Positions 1 to 9,040 of a stretch of DNA of 64,000 nt are shown piece after piece. How positions within the stretch are numbered: position 1 is the stretch's first letter; every line of letters begins with the position of its first letter. The stretch is taken from contig JADJTG010000017.1 of assembly GCA_016711285.1 (NCBI GenBank), positions 186,001 to 250,000 on the forward strand. Reading direction: 5' to 3'. Under the pieces are notes generated by a model, which saw only the letters and a program-made list of their open reading frames with translations, had not been told where the DNA came from and ran no database searches. The position numbers and the translations under genes are program-made. This stretch comes from Sphingobacteriales bacterium. Its GTDB lineage: Bacteria > Bacteroidota > Bacteroidia > Chitinophagales > UBA2359.

Positions 1-639
1 CCACTCCCACTGCTCCTGCCTCGCTGTAGCCAATGAGCGTAACCGGCAACAAACTCACCGCAAAAATATACATCATCAAAGTGAGATAATGATAACGGTG
101 CATCAGAGGCTTCACCAGCACCAAATACAACGAATACGAAGTGGCATTGATGAATATCAGCAAATCGCCCCACATATTGCCCGCCTGTGTGCCGTTGTTT
201 TTACTGCTGTTGAGCACCACTCAAAATTGCTCCGCTTGCCCCATCGCAATACCCGTTATTTTTTGCCAACCCAATCTTTCTTTATTGATTAAAGTTGCCA
301 AAATCAGCACCAAAATAGGCGTACTAATCATCAACAGGGCGGCATTGATAGGGCTTGTGAGCGACAAACCTTTGATAAAAAAGCAATTGGTTGATGCACA
401 CGCCGAAAATACTGCACCACAGCACCAAACTGCGGTCGGCGGGGCGGATATGCTGGCGCGGCACTATCCATAGTTTTATCAGCGCAAATAACAAAAACGC
501 TCCCCACGCGAAAAGTTACCAAAGCAAAAGCCCCGATATATGCAGGTACGATAGATTTGGTAACTACAAAATTAAGTCCATAAATAACATTGGCTGCCAG
601 CAAAGCAGCTTGTGCTTTTAAGTTTCGGGTATCGGACAT
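1..639 (-). CDS. EamA/DMT-family transporter (partial, frameshifted)
   Basis: Probable inner-membrane permease of the drug/metabolite transporter superfamily. The start is at 639, and the N-terminus contains the typical first helix ending NVIYGLNFVVTKSIVP, followed by FALVTFRVGS. Further left, in other minus frames, I read ISTPILVLILATLINKERLGW and NATSYSLYLVLVKPLMHRY, which match the second half of the EamA repeat. The frame changes at least twice (near 480 and 240-300), so it does not read as one uninterrupted frame. Given the many homopolymer indels elsewhere I treat these as likely sequencing errors. The C-terminus lies beyond position 1. The substrate cannot be inferred. Family assignment is good; integrity is unknown. 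Confidence 0.72.
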
Positions 640-787
640 CGGAGAAAATAAAGATTATACCAACCGCTTGATGTACGCTGCAACAGTGTTTTTTTGTAAA
701 AAAACAGTACCAACATCAAATTTTACAAAATATTAAAAATCAACAATTTATCAACAAGCAATAAATCTTTGTCTTTTATTTATCTAT

Positions 788-2223
788 TTACTCTTGCAAT
801 AATTTCAAAAGCGTATTCTGGGCATTTTCCAAACCACTGTCGCTGCTGTTTTGAAAAGAGCCATAGCGGTCAATGATAAAATAAGCAGGCAAAGTGGTAA
901 ATCCGTAATCGGCGTTGGCGGCGGCGATGTTGTCGCTGATGGCATTGATGCCCAAAGGCGATAATTTTGCAAAGATGACCTCCATGTAGCATCATCTCTA
1001 TCCATTGATACATTTACAAAAACTACCCCTTTTTTCACCAAACTTTCTTTCAATGATTTGGTATTTATCATGTTTTCAATGCAGGGTTTGCACCAACTTG
1101 CCCAAAAGCTCACATACAGCACCTTTCCGCGAAAATCGCTCAACTGCAAGTCAGAGCCGTTGTCGCGGTGCGCATCAATTTCGGGAGCCAATGCGCCGTT
1201 CATAAAGCGCACATTGTGCTGATGCACCATTTGCACGGCTTGTGCAAAAGTAGGGTTTTTGTTTTCGGCAATAAAAGTAGAAAAATAGTGATTGTACAAA
1301 TCTAAGTTTTTATTTTTCAGGGATTTAATGATATAACGCGCCTGAAAATAATCTTTCGTTGCGCCTTGCAGCACACGCGAGAGAGCATTGTAAAATAAAT
1401 CAATTTCATCGGGCGTTTTGCCGTTTCGGTATTCGTGATGATAATCCAAATAAGCCGCCACAAAATTGAGATAACAGGATTATTCACCGATATATCTTTG
1501 AGGGGGCTTCTTCAAAAAATCGTACAAAGCAGAAGGTGCGGCGGCGGGGTCAAGCACAATGATTTCTTTGTTCATTTTCAGAAAACACAGCATATTGGCG
1601 GCATAGCTGTAATTGATGGCATCTAAAGCCCACTGATAAAATGCCGCCGACAAGGGTTTTTGCTGCTTAAAATCTTCCAATCCTTTCAGTTGGCGTTGGC
1701 GTTGGGCGGCGATAAATGTTTTCCTTCCATCAGGGTAGGCAGCGTGTTGGCTTGCGTGAGCAAATCAAAGAACCATAATACAAAAATAATCGTTGGAAAA
1801 ATACATACGATTGAGGTTTCCGTTGTATTTCTGTTGAAAATTTGTAAATACTGGTTTTAGCCGATTTTTCGCCCGAAAATTGTAGTGTTTTCAGGGTCTA
1901 TGGCATTAAATGTAACATTCAACTGCTCCGAAGTCCAACAAAAAAATCCATCGTTTCGCCGCCGTATTGCAAATGCACAAAGTTCATCGTTTGTACGGCT
2001 TGCGTAAAATAAAAATAATTATCAGATTGCAATTCGGTAATCGTTTGCTCTTCGCTTTCAGCAAAGGATTGTCGGTAAAAGAAAACATCACATCGCGCGT
2101 AGCAAGCGGATTGAGAATATGACCCCACCACTACACTTTTGGTAGTTTCGTTTTGAGCAAAAGCAAGTGGCAAAAAAAACGCCCGCCACAAAGACAGTAA
2201 CAATAAAAAACAACTTGGCGCAT
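788..2223 (-). CDS. TlpA-like secreted thioredoxin-family protein (frameshifted)
   Basis: A periplasmic thiol-disulfide oxidoreductase of the Bacteroidota TlpA type, about 480 residues: signal peptide, an N-terminal domain of about 300 residues, then a C-terminal thioredoxin fold. The redox motif WCKPC is encoded at about 1081-1095, preceded by GKVLYVSFWAS. The C-terminal part reads YGFTTLPAYFIIDRYG, containing the cis-Pro of the thioredoxin fold, and ends LLKLLQE at 788. The hydrophobic signal segment ends PLAFAQ near 2150. The start is uncertain: the ATG at 2221-2223 is in a different frame from the signal segment. Frame breaks near 970, 1470, 1700-1920 and 2210 divide it into at least four pieces; the N-terminal domain reads consistently across them. 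It may rebuild disulfides in exported proteins. The Cys-rich surface proteins of this window are possible clients, but that is inference. Confidence 0.75.
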
Positions 2224-2371
2224 ACAGTTCAAACTTTGTTGGTAAAACAAATAATGGCGACACAGGTATAAAAATCAAAGGGCAAATAACGTTATTTTTT
2301 ATTAAAAATTGAAAAGGTATTATCTTCTTATCGTACTTTCGCCTTGCAATACAAATGCCGCCTCTTGAATT

Positions 2372-2867
2372 ATGAAACATTTTTTTTATAACAACACATT
2401 CATTTTTGCTTTTGCTGCTATCGCTGCGCTCACACAGTGCAAACAAAAAGATGCCCCTCCTCCTGCAAGCACCGCCCAACAGCCTGCCGCCGCCACACCC
2501 AAAAACGAAACTCAGGAGCGCGCCGCCCGCCTGCGCCCCTTGGAACATTGCCAAAACGCGCGGCGTGGAGTTTCGCGCCATCGGCAACGAACCTGGGCTG
2601 GTACTCGAAATCAACCGCAACATAGACGAAATACTGCTCGTAAACAACTACGGCACTGACACCCTCCGCTTCAAATACAGCCAAGCCAAAGTCATCAAAG
2701 AAACCAAGCAAATATCGTATCAGGTGCAGCAGGGAAACGATAAAATGTTGCTCACCGTATTGCATCAGGGCTGCACAGATGATATGAGCGGCGACCATTT
2801 TGACAAAAAAGTGGAAGTAGTTATCAATCAACAGGTGCTACGCGGCTGTGGCAAACGTTTGCAATAG
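2372..2867 (+). CDS. COG3650-like lipoprotein (frameshifted)
   Basis: Putative envelope lipoprotein. The N-terminus in the first frame is MKHFFYNN followed by a hydrophobic stretch and AALTQCKQK, a plausible lipidation Cys, then an Ala/Pro-rich linker. From about 2540 the conserved domain continues in another frame: GVEFRAIGNEPG, LEINRN, then CTDDMSGDHF and a final VLRGCGKRLQ. The patterns FRAxGNEPGW, CxDxMSG and RGCG are those of the COG3650 (predicted membrane protein) domain. The expected GWYLEI is split by an indel at about 2593, and a second indel near 2510-2540 joins the lipoprotein part to the domain. Function is unknown. It is divergent from the TlpA-like gene on its left and lies upstream of the ribosomal-protein cluster. 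Confidence 0.6.
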
Positions 2868-2915
2868 TAAAAAAAACCGCCTTGCACCATTTTATAAAAA
2901 AATATGATACAAATA

Positions 2916-2947
2916 TTTGGAAAATTATACAATAAAACAGATATTTG
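2916..2947 (+). promoter_or_regulatory. Bacteroidota-type promoter for rpmB cluster
   Basis: TTTG at 2916-2919 and GATATTTG at 2940-2947 are separated by 20 bases. This matches the sigma-ABfr -33/-7 layout (TTTG, 19-20 bases, TAnnTTTG) with one mismatch. It lies about 70 bases upstream of the rpmB start. Confidence 0.55.
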
Positions 2948-2954
2948 CACCCTC

Positions 2955-2977
2955 AAAGCCCGTAGCAGAGGCTTTTT
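2955..2977 (+). promoter_or_regulatory. Leader hairpin with U-tract before rpmB
   Basis: AAAGCC at 2955-2960 pairs with GGCTTT at 2970-2975, followed by more T. A short terminator-like hairpin just after the promoter and about 40 bases before rpmB could act as an attenuator in the leader, but the stem is only six pairs. No known ribosomal-protein-binding leader was recognised. Confidence 0.3.
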
Positions 2978-3015
2978 AATTAATTATATCTAACGATTAA
3001 AAACAAATAAAGAAT

Positions 3016-3246
3016 ATGTCGCGCATTTGTGATTTAACCGGCAAAAGACCAATTACGGGCAATAATGTTCCAAAATCCAACCAAAAAACTAAGCGTTGGT
3101 TTTATCCGAACCTGCAAAAGAAAAATTCTATGTGCCCGAAACCGATGAGTGGATTGTATTGAAAGTATCCACTTCGGCTATTCGCAACATCAACAAAAGG
3201 AATCTATCAGTATTTGATGGAGTTGCAACAAAAAAACAATCAATAA
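3016..3246 (+). CDS. rpmB: 50S ribosomal protein L28 (frameshifted)
   Basis: The start reads MSRICDLTGKRPITGNN, then KTKRWFYPNLQ, matching L28 (about 78 residues). The tail YQYLMELQQKNNQ ends at TAA 3244-3246. The frame is lost at an A-run near 3122 (one A short of KKKFYVPE) and again at an A-run near 3196 (two A short of NKKGIYQ). Three missing A in total restore the expected length, so I read this as an intact gene with sequencing errors. It is a small component of the large ribosomal subunit. It begins the rpmB-rpmG-DUF4295-ftsY cluster characteristic of Bacteroidota. Confidence 0.88.
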
Positions 3247-3288
3247 GATTTTTTTATTTCTAATTCAGAGATTCATCGGAAATATATT

Positions 3289-3476
3289 ATGGCAAAAAAA
3301 TCAAAAGGCAATCGCGTACAGGTAATTTTGGAATGTACCGAGCAAAAGCATCAGGAGTGGCGGGTATGTCGCGCTATATCACTACCAAAAAACCGCAAAA
3401 ATACACCCGAACGTATTGAATTAAAAAATACAATCCGTATTTGCGCAAAGTGACCACTCACAAAGAAATTAAATAA
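3289..3476 (+). CDS. rpmG: 50S ribosomal protein L33 (frameshifted)
   Basis: MAKKSKGNRVQVILECTE is the canonical L33 N-terminus. The rest can be read after repairing A-run indels near 3346, 3392 and 3425: SGVAGMSRYITTK, NRKNTPERIEL, NPYLRKVTTHKEIK, ending at TAA 3474-3476. The expected length is about 60 residues. A small zinc-ribbon or Cys-depleted protein of the large ribosomal subunit; only one Cys is visible, so this is probably the Zn-independent form. It lies 42 bases after rpmB and before the DUF4295 gene, and is probably co-transcribed with them. Confidence 0.85.
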
Positions 3477-3565
3477 AAACAACGCCTCTCTGAACCCAAA
3501 TACAGGGACTGCTTGTTAATATTATGTTTCTTTTTTTTTAAAAAAATTTCAAATAATACTCAACA

Positions 3566-3733
3566 ATGGGAAAAGTATCCAAAAACGCCCGTACCGACCG
3601 TGGTAAGGTATCTGGCGGTAAAGACTTTGTAAAAGTGGTTGTAAGCGAAAAAAACCCTGAAACCGGAGCTTACACCTATAAAGAAAAAATGATACATAAA
3701 GATAAAGTAGAAGAATTTTTTAGCTACTTATAA
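3566..3733 (+). CDS. DUF4295 small protein
   Basis: A complete 55-residue frame beginning MGKVSKNARTDRGKVSGGKD and ending KVEEFFSYL. Too short for many gene callers but clearly real: small basic proteins of this type (DUF4295) follow rpmG in Bacteroidota and lie before ftsY. The sequence is rich in Lys with a central VVVSEKNPETGAY. Its function is not known; the conserved position suggests a link to the ribosome or to SRP-dependent targeting, which is inference. The frame is intact, unlike both of its upstream neighbours. The short intergenic gaps suggest one operon with rpmB and rpmG. Confidence 0.85.
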   Translation: MGKVSKNARTDRGKVSGGKDFVKVVVSEKNPETGAYTYKEKMIHKDKVEEFFSYL

Positions 3734-3905
3734 GTAGTATTGTTTTTTTTGACTTTTTTGTTCAATATGGTTTTTTATATCATTTAAGCTCATTTTTTGA
3801 AGATGGGCTTTTTTTCGTTTATCTTTTTATAGAAAATAAAAAACTTACCGCTCTCATTCAGCGTTTTTATCTTTAAATTAAACTTTTTTTATACAGTAAC
3901 GAATT

Positions 3906-4864
3906 ATGGGATTTTTTGATAAATTTTTTACCGGCGAAAAAAAACAAGACTTAGATGAAGGCTTAAAAAAATCGAACCAAAGCATTTTTGAAAAAATCTC
4001 GAAAGCCGTTGCCGGCAAATCGAAAGTTGATGAAGAAGTGCTCGACGAAATAGAAATGGCTCTCATCAGCAGTGATGTTGATTTGAATACCACCATCAAA
4101 ATCATCGACCGCCTCGAAGCACGCGCCGCACGCGACAAGTATGTTACTTCCAAGTGATATTTATGATATGCTCAAAGAAGTTATCATTGAATTGCTCGAA
4201 GAAAACAACTCACCCGATGTAGAGGATTTTGATGTACCCTCCTCCATTCAAAAACCTTTTATTGTTTTAGTAGTGGGCGTAAACGGTGTGGGCAAACCAC
4301 CACCATCGGAAGCTAACATATCAGTACAAACAACGCGGACATAAAGTGCTGCTCGGTGCTGGAGATACTTTTCGGGCGGCGGCAGTATCCCAACTCAAAA
4401 TATGGGCAGACCGCGTGGGCGTGCCTATCGTTGCCAAAGAAATGGGCAGCGACCTTGCCTCCACCGCATCCGAAACCACCCAAGAAGCCATCAATATGCA
4501 CAGCGAAATAGTACTGATTGATACAGCAGGACGCTTGCACAACAAAATCGGCTTGATGGACGAACTGTCTAAAATCAAACGTGTTATACAAAAAGTGAAG
4601 CCCGACGCGCCCTCAGGAAGTATTGCTCGTATTGGACGGCTCTACGGACAAAATGCCTTTGAACAAGCCAAACAATTTATGGAGGCGACAGACGTAACAG
4701 CACTCTGCATCACCAAACTCGACGGCACAGCCAAAGGCGGTGTGGTGTTGGGGATTGCCGACCAATTCAAAATACCCATCAAATATATCGGTGTGGGCGA
4801 AAAAATGGAACACTTACAGGTTTTCAACAAACGTGCGTATGTAGAGAGCTTATTCAGAAAATAA
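3906..4864 (+). CDS. ftsY: Signal recognition particle receptor FtsY (frameshifted)
   Basis: SRP-receptor GTPase that docks ribosome-SRP complexes at the inner membrane. The N-terminus MGFFDKFFTGEKK is followed by the helical N domain (VDEEVLDEIEMALISSDV). The P-loop reads VVGVNGVGK at about 4275; the expected GKTTT is spoiled by one missing A at 4293 and another at 4311. Downstream are GAGDTFRAAA, the G3 motif LIDTAGRLHNK, and TKLDGTAKGG (G4), with the conserved VGEKMEHLQVF. The frame also changes near 4135. Around 4612-4650 two opposite indels garble the usual LVLDGSTGQNAF, of which only GQNAFEQAKQ survives in frame. An essential gene, so the breaks are best read as sequencing errors. About 320 residues, normal for Bacteroidota FtsY. 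Confidence 0.93.
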
Positions 4865-4930
4865 AAAAATATTTGCACCTGTTTTAAACAACTCAAATAA
4901 TATAGCTCTTAAAAGAAGTACACTCAATAA

Positions 4931-5753
4931 TCAGTTTTGATGGCGCCATCAAACGGAATATTGAGTTGATACATGATATTTTCGTCATCTGTACCTTCTA
5001 ATACATCTACCCCATAGCGTACTTTTTTGGGGTTATCATATATCAAAGTACCCAATATCCTATCCCAAAAAGAAAAGATATTCCCAAAATTGCTGTCAGT
5101 CCAGGGGCGTTCAGAAATGATGATGAAATTTGTGCATATTCGGTGTTATAAACACCCAACTCAAGGTTTTGTCTATGAGAGCAGGCAATACAATATTGGC
5201 GTGGGTGAAGTAAGTAAAAAAAACGGTGGCTATCCGATAAAACACATAAAAACTCGCCGGAATACCAAATAACAACACTGTCACCAACGAAAAAATTTCG
5301 CGTATAAAATAGTCGCCCGGGTGGTGGCGCGTTCCGGTAGTGGCATCTACCTTTGTATCGCTATGATGCACCAAATGTAATTTCCATCCATTTGATGCGG
5401 TGCAATAAATAATGTGCCAGCCATTGGGCAATAAAATCCAACAACAATATAGACAATACTAATTTCGCCCACAACGGCAAAGTTATTTGGTACAAAAGCC
5501 CCCATTGCTGCTGCTGGGCTGCAACCAAAATACCCGCCGTTGCCGCACCAAAACCCACATTAATAACGATGGTGCTCAACAAAAATACCAAGTTGATGCC
5601 ATCGTGTCTCCATTTGTTGTATGATAACGAAAAAAGCGGCACGGCACCTTCTGCCACCCAGCATATTGCCAAACAAATAAAAATCCAAAGCAACTTGTAA
5701 TAAGTAGGCATTGTAGCAAAAAAATCTATGAACTGTTCCATTTTCAGCAACAC
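4931..5753 (-). CDS. Sterol desaturase/fatty acid hydroxylase family protein (frameshifted)
   Basis: Integral-membrane di-iron oxygenase family. The N-terminal half (start 5753, or Met5 at 5741) has several hydrophobic helices, then LAHYLLHRIKW (first His box). After a frame change near 5390 come HLVHHSDTKVDATTG, RHHPGDY and TPNMHKFHHH. After another change near 5115 the end reads ERPWTDSNFGNIFSFWDRIL and closes VLEGTDDENIMYQL, stopping at 4931-4933. The His-box series and the TDSNFGN-FWDR signature are diagnostic of the family. About 274 residues, as expected. The substrate (sterol, hopanoid, carotenoid or fatty acid) cannot be told from sequence. Monocistronic; faces tmRNA. Confidence 0.85.
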
Positions 5754-5890
5754 ATTTTGAACAAATATAGATTTTTTTTCTTAAAAAATTTCTTTTATAT
5801 AAGCAAACGTATTACAAAATATTAATCACAATATTTTTTTTTGATTATTGAAACTTTTTGAAATATTGTTGTGTTTAATACATCAGATTT

Positions 5891-6258
5891 GGGGCTGACT
5901 GGACTTGACAGGATAGATTTTGGTATGTAAGCACGTCGAGCGTTGTGCCTTAGCTCGTTAAAATCAAGTCGCCAACGTTTTTTTTAGATGGCAACTCTTA
6001 TGCCCTGGCTGCCTAATTCAAGGAATTAGTCACCATAGTTCGTGGGCGGTCTGCTTGTCCGCTGCCTAATCGAACTTTCGACCCCGACAAGCTGGTTGCG
6101 GTAAATGCTTCGCTACTGTAATAAGATTTTAGAAGATAAGCGCAGTGCATAGGCAAGCTTTTGCGCCTGCCCTGCGCCGACACAACAAGCAAAAGCTAAA
6201 CGTGTAGAAAGCGTATGGGAACTTTCGCTGGACGTGGGTTCAAATCCCACCAGCTCCA
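5891..6258 (+). ncRNA. ssrA: tmRNA (transfer-messenger RNA)
   Basis: The 5' end GGGGCTGACTGGACTTGACAG and the 3' end GTGGGTTCAAATCCCAC then CAGCTCCA form the tRNA-like part. GGGGCTG at 5891-5897 pairs with CAGCTCC at 6251-6257, discriminator A at 6258, CCA not encoded. The tag reading frame ends N-S-Y-A-L-A-A then TAA (about 6000-6023), the usual YALAA degron form. Upstream, AAGTCGCCAACG resembles the segment before and at the resume codon in other tmRNAs, but a run of eight T lies between it and the tag end and breaks that frame, so the true resume codon (GCC or GGC) is not settled. Releases stalled ribosomes and tags nascent peptides. A promoter-like TTTTTG lies at 5855-5860. Confidence 0.93.
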
Positions 6259-6383
6259 CTCCAAACCGCCAAGCGGCTTCACAGCAAATCAGTTGTGAAG
6301 CCGTTTTTTTTGATAGTTGCCGCCATCAAAAAATGACAAAAAATATTTTTTTTAAAGATGGGTGTTTTTATAAAAAATGTATT

Positions 6384-6391
6384 TACCTTTG
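6384..6391 (+). promoter_or_regulatory. -7 box TACCTTTG of tRNA-Ser
   Basis: A perfect TAnnTTTG box (TACCTTTG) ends 5 bases before the tRNA 5' end. No clear -33 TTTG was found at the right distance. Confidence 0.55.
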
Positions 6392-6396
6392 CACTC

Positions 6397-6479
6397 GGAG
6401 AGGTGGCAGAGTGGCCGAATGCGGCGGTCTTGAAAACCGTTGAGGGTCAAACCTCCGGGGTTCAATCCCTCTCTCTCCG
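6397..6479 (+). tRNA. tRNA-Ser (anticodon TGA)
   Basis: The acceptor stem GGAGAGG (6397-6403) pairs with TCTCTCC (6472-6478), discriminator G. The anticodon loop CTTGAAA carries TGA between GGT and ACC stem arms. A long variable arm (TTGAGGGTCAAACCTCC) and the T-loop GTTCAATC identify a class II serine tRNA. It reads UCA and wobble codons. It directly follows tmRNA and has its own -7 box. Confidence 0.93.
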
Positions 6480-6628
6480 CTTTTTTATAACACATTGATT
6501 ATCAATGTTGTTTTTTAGATTTTAGAACCTCTGAAAGTAACAACAACCTCACTAAAATCCGAATTTGGCAAACCTCCTCTAATAGGCACTCCTTCGCCAG
6601 AATTCGTGGCAAAAAGCTACAGTTTTAC

Positions 6629-6844
6629 ATGAATGGACTTATTATTGCTTCAACAAATAAAGCAGATTTAAAACTGTTTACTGATTTAGCTAATCGCATT
6701 GGTGTTTCTTTTAAAACACTTTCTAATGAAGATTTATTAGATATTGGTTTGCTTAAAGCAATGGAAGAAGGAAAAAAAACGAAATTTGTTTCAAAGGAAA
6801 GAATTATGAAAAAATTAAACAAAAATGAAAACAAAATTTCGTGA
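6629..6844 (+). CDS. Antitoxin of RelE-type module (putative)
   Basis: A 71-residue acidic-then-basic protein: an N-terminal segment with LIIASTNKADLKLFTDLANRI, then SFKTLSNEDLLDIGLLKAMEEG and a Lys-rich C-terminus. It overlaps the start of the RelE-like toxin by 20 bases, the usual antitoxin-first arrangement. I do not recognise a DNA-binding fold (no clear Phd, RHH or HTH signature). The type is called from position and size: small antitoxins with LxxEDxxDxGLxxAMEEG are common before RelE/ParE toxins in Bacteroidota. It would neutralise the toxin and probably autoregulate the operon. AT-rich compared with neighbours. Confidence 0.65.
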   Translation: MNGLIIASTNKADLKLFTDLANRIGVSFKTLSNEDLLDIGLLKAMEEGKKTKFVSKERIMKKLNKNENKIS

Positions 6845-7094
6845 GAAATTTGAAAAAGATATAGAAGATATTACAAACCAAGATGTATTAGATGCTATTG
6901 TAAAAGTGATAGCGAATGTTGAAGATGCTAAAAACCCTCAAGGCATCAACAATATCAAAAAAATGAAAGGAGATAAAAATGCTTTTAGTATTAGAATAGG
7001 AAAATATAGAATTGGTATCTATCTTATAAAAGAAACTGTTGAGTTTACAAGAGTTTTGCCAAGAAATAAAATTTATAAATATTTTCCTGAATAA
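6825..7094 (+). CDS. RelE/ParE-family toxin
   Basis: An 89-residue type II toxin. The family pattern is visible: N-terminal FREKFEKDIEDI helix, INNIKKMKGDKNAFSIRIGKYRIGIYL (the beta-sheet with R-x-G-x-YRI), and a C-terminal VEFTRVLPRNKIYKYFPE, matching RelE-type proteins that cleave mRNA in the ribosome. The C-terminal Arg and Tyr residues usual in RelE catalysis (R..KIYKYF) are present. It begins 20 bases inside the antitoxin gene, so translation is probably coupled. Frame intact. RelE versus ParE activity cannot be told from sequence alone. Confidence 0.85.
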   Translation: MKTKFREKFEKDIEDITNQDVLDAIVKVIANVEDAKNPQGINNIKKMKGDKNAFSIRIGKYRIGIYLIKETVEFTRVLPRNKIYKYFPE

Positions 7095-7447
7095 TTCGCA
7101 TTTTTTTTATAAAACAGCAACAATATGAATAAATTTTCTTTATTGTTATTACTTTATTGTTTATAATTATAGATAATAAAATCCAAAGTTTTCCCCTTCA
7201 TTTTTTACTCTTATTTCCTCTCTATCGGATAACCTAATTTCTTTTTTGCGAAAATATAAATCCTAATTCGCACAAACACTTTATATAACCTCTATATACA
7301 AGCGAGTCTATACTTTTTTTATACTGATATTCTTATATCCCCTCATTATTAAGCAATAAAAAATTAGTGCTTTTTTATAATATTCTTTTAGATACAACGT
7401 ATATCTTATAAGACTTTTTTTATTTTCTTCGTAAAAAGTAATAGCCC
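7095..7447 (+). other. Non-coding AT-rich gap
   Basis: 353 bases of AT-rich sequence between the toxin gene and the PepSY-like gene. I see several T-runs and a weak hairpin near 7125-7165 (AATAAA... TTTATT) that could end the toxin operon. No gene or RNA was recognised. Confidence 0.5.
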
Positions 7448-8330
7448 ATGAAAACCCTTGTAAAGTTTTTGTTATTATTATTTATTACTATTTCAAATTA
7501 TTACTGTGTAACCGCACAAAAAACCACTAAAAATAACAACAGTGTAGGTGTTCTTTTGAGCAATGAAGAAGTACCGCTTTCTGTTCAGCGGGCTTTTGCA
7601 AATGACTTTGGTGTGCAGGCAGCAGCAGCCATAGAATCGTGGGAAATAGTAATGCCACACACCAAAACAATGATGAGTTTGCGGCACAATAATGCTCCTC
7701 TTTCGCCGAAAGCGCAGCGCATATTGGCAAAAAGAGCCAAAAAAGATGCCAAACTAAATACGAAAAAACAGCCCACCAAAGAGCTACCGATAGCAAAGAA
7801 CGAGAGAAATTGTTCCGAAAAATGCAGAAATTAGCCGAAAAACAGGCGTGGAGTGTGAAGCCCATTAAGTTTCCTAAAGAATCCGGTCGTTCCAAAAGAG
7901 GCAGTTCGCGGGGCGGTAGCACCTCAAAAACGGCAATAGAATACTCCACCACTGATGCTGATGCGCTTTTTCCTGACCAACAGCAATTGATTTTTAAAGA
8001 CAGAGACAACAAATTGCCGCAATATGTAGGCTATGCCAATGACGGTGCACATTTCTACATATACGACCTGCATGGCAACTTGGTGTATAGCGAAGAAACC
8101 CTGAGTGATTGGGCGCAAATTCCAGAAGCGGCATCACTGCATTTCAGAGAACGCTTTCCGACTGCATACACCGAAGCAACCCTTTTTAAAATCAGCTACG
8201 GCGCAAAAGATGCAGCAAAAACACAGGTATTCAGATTAAAAGCAAAAGGAAAAAACTACTATTACGCTGCTGATGGAACCCCCATCAATATAAAGAAACT
8301 GCCGATAAATCCGACAAAAAAGGCAAATAA
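7448..8330 (+). CDS. Secreted PepSY-like protein (frameshifted)
   Basis: The signal peptide MKTLVKFLLLLFITISNYYCVTAQ is cut into the frame starting at 7448. A first motif, VPLSVQRAFANDFG, resembles the beginning of PepSY-like (DUF2874) repeats. The frame changes near 7810-7830, and the second part contains QYVGYANDGAHFYIYDLHG and PEAASLHFRERFPTAYTEA, another PepSY-like start, followed by FRLKAKGKNYYYAADG. A further frame change at about 8286 gives the likely end YKETADKSDKKGK with TAA at 8328-8330. The protein would be about 293 residues, exported, possibly two PepSY-like modules around a basic linker. Function unknown; PepSY-like proteins are generally periplasmic or surface-associated. It is followed by a strong bidirectional terminator. 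Confidence 0.6.
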
Positions 8331-8361
8331 GGAGTTTTTATCTTTTATAAAACCAATATCA

Positions 8362-8397
8362 CAAAGTCAGCACCTTATTGTTGAAGTGCTGACTTTG
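8362..8397. terminator. Bidirectional terminator
   Basis: A perfect 12-base inverted repeat, CAAAGTCAGCAC (8362-8373) and GTGCTGACTTTG (8386-8397), with a 12-base loop lies between two convergent genes. The stop codon of the minus-strand reductase (8375-8377) lies inside the loop. Confidence 0.8.
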
Positions 8398-8920
8398 TTG
8401 TTTGTACTGCTGCCTCGTATTCTTGCTTTAAATCTTCAGCCACTACGCCGCCTTGTCGGGCATCAAAATTTTCCTGAAATTTGGGCAAACTGAAATGCGC
8501 TACTATATCCGCCCCGTGTATCGGAAAACGCACCAAAGCTGCTTCCATTACACTTTTGCCTCCTCTGCCCCCCGACGAAGTAGAAAGCAGCAACATTTTT
8601 TTATTATCAAATAATTTTGATTTATAGCGACTTGTCCAATCCAGCAAATTTTTGAAATACGCCGAATAAGAGCCATTGTGTTCGGCTAAAGATATAATAA
8701 TTAAATCGGCACTGTCTAAGTAGCGGCTAAATGTTTTTACATCTGCCGGAATACCCGTTTCTTGCTCTACATCTATTGAGTAAAGTGGTGCGTGAAAATC
8801 ATTCAAATCTAAAATTTTCACAGCAGCAGCCTCAAATAGTTGTGCAGTATAAGAAGCAAAAATTTTATTGATAGAACTGCGGCTGGAGCTTGCTCCGAAA
8901 GCAATAATGGTTGGTTGCAT
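8375..8920 (-). CDS. NAD(P)H-dependent FMN reductase family protein
   Basis: A 181-residue flavodoxin-fold oxidoreductase, frame intact. The start MQPTIIAFGASSSRSSINK holds the phosphate-binding S-rich loop, ADLIIISLAEHNGSYSAYFKN the flavin-contacting loop, and then LLDWTSRY. LLLSTSSGGRGGKSVMEAA matches the second FMN loop with GGRGG of chromate/azo-reductase type NADPH-FMN reductases. Cytosolic; reduces FMN or quinone-like substrates with NAD(P)H. It is transcribed convergently with the PepSY-like gene and shares a terminator with it; its last codons form part of the hairpin. Confidence 0.87.
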   Translation of the reverse strand: MQPTIIAFGASSSRSSINKIFASYTAQLFEAAAVKILDLNDFHAPLYSIDVEQETGIPADVKTFSRYLDSADLIIISLAEHNGSYSAYFKNLLDWTSRYKSKLFDNKKMLLLSTSSGGRGGKSVMEAALVRFPIHGADIVAHFSLPKFQENFDARQGGVVAEDLKQEYEAAVQTTKSALQQ

Positions 8921-9040
8921 GAAAATATTTTGGTGAAATAAATTTAGTATTCTGCAAAGCAGGGTATATTATTAACACAATAAAACTTTATTGCCGTATA
9001 AAAGTTCGGTAAAGATAGCAGGTTTACAGAAAAATAATAT

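Noticed and set aside
4286..4864. Programmed frameshifting in ftsY
   Set aside because: Breaks occur at several unrelated homopolymers without a slippery heptamer and stem-loop, and FtsY is not known to need recoding. Sequencing error is simpler.
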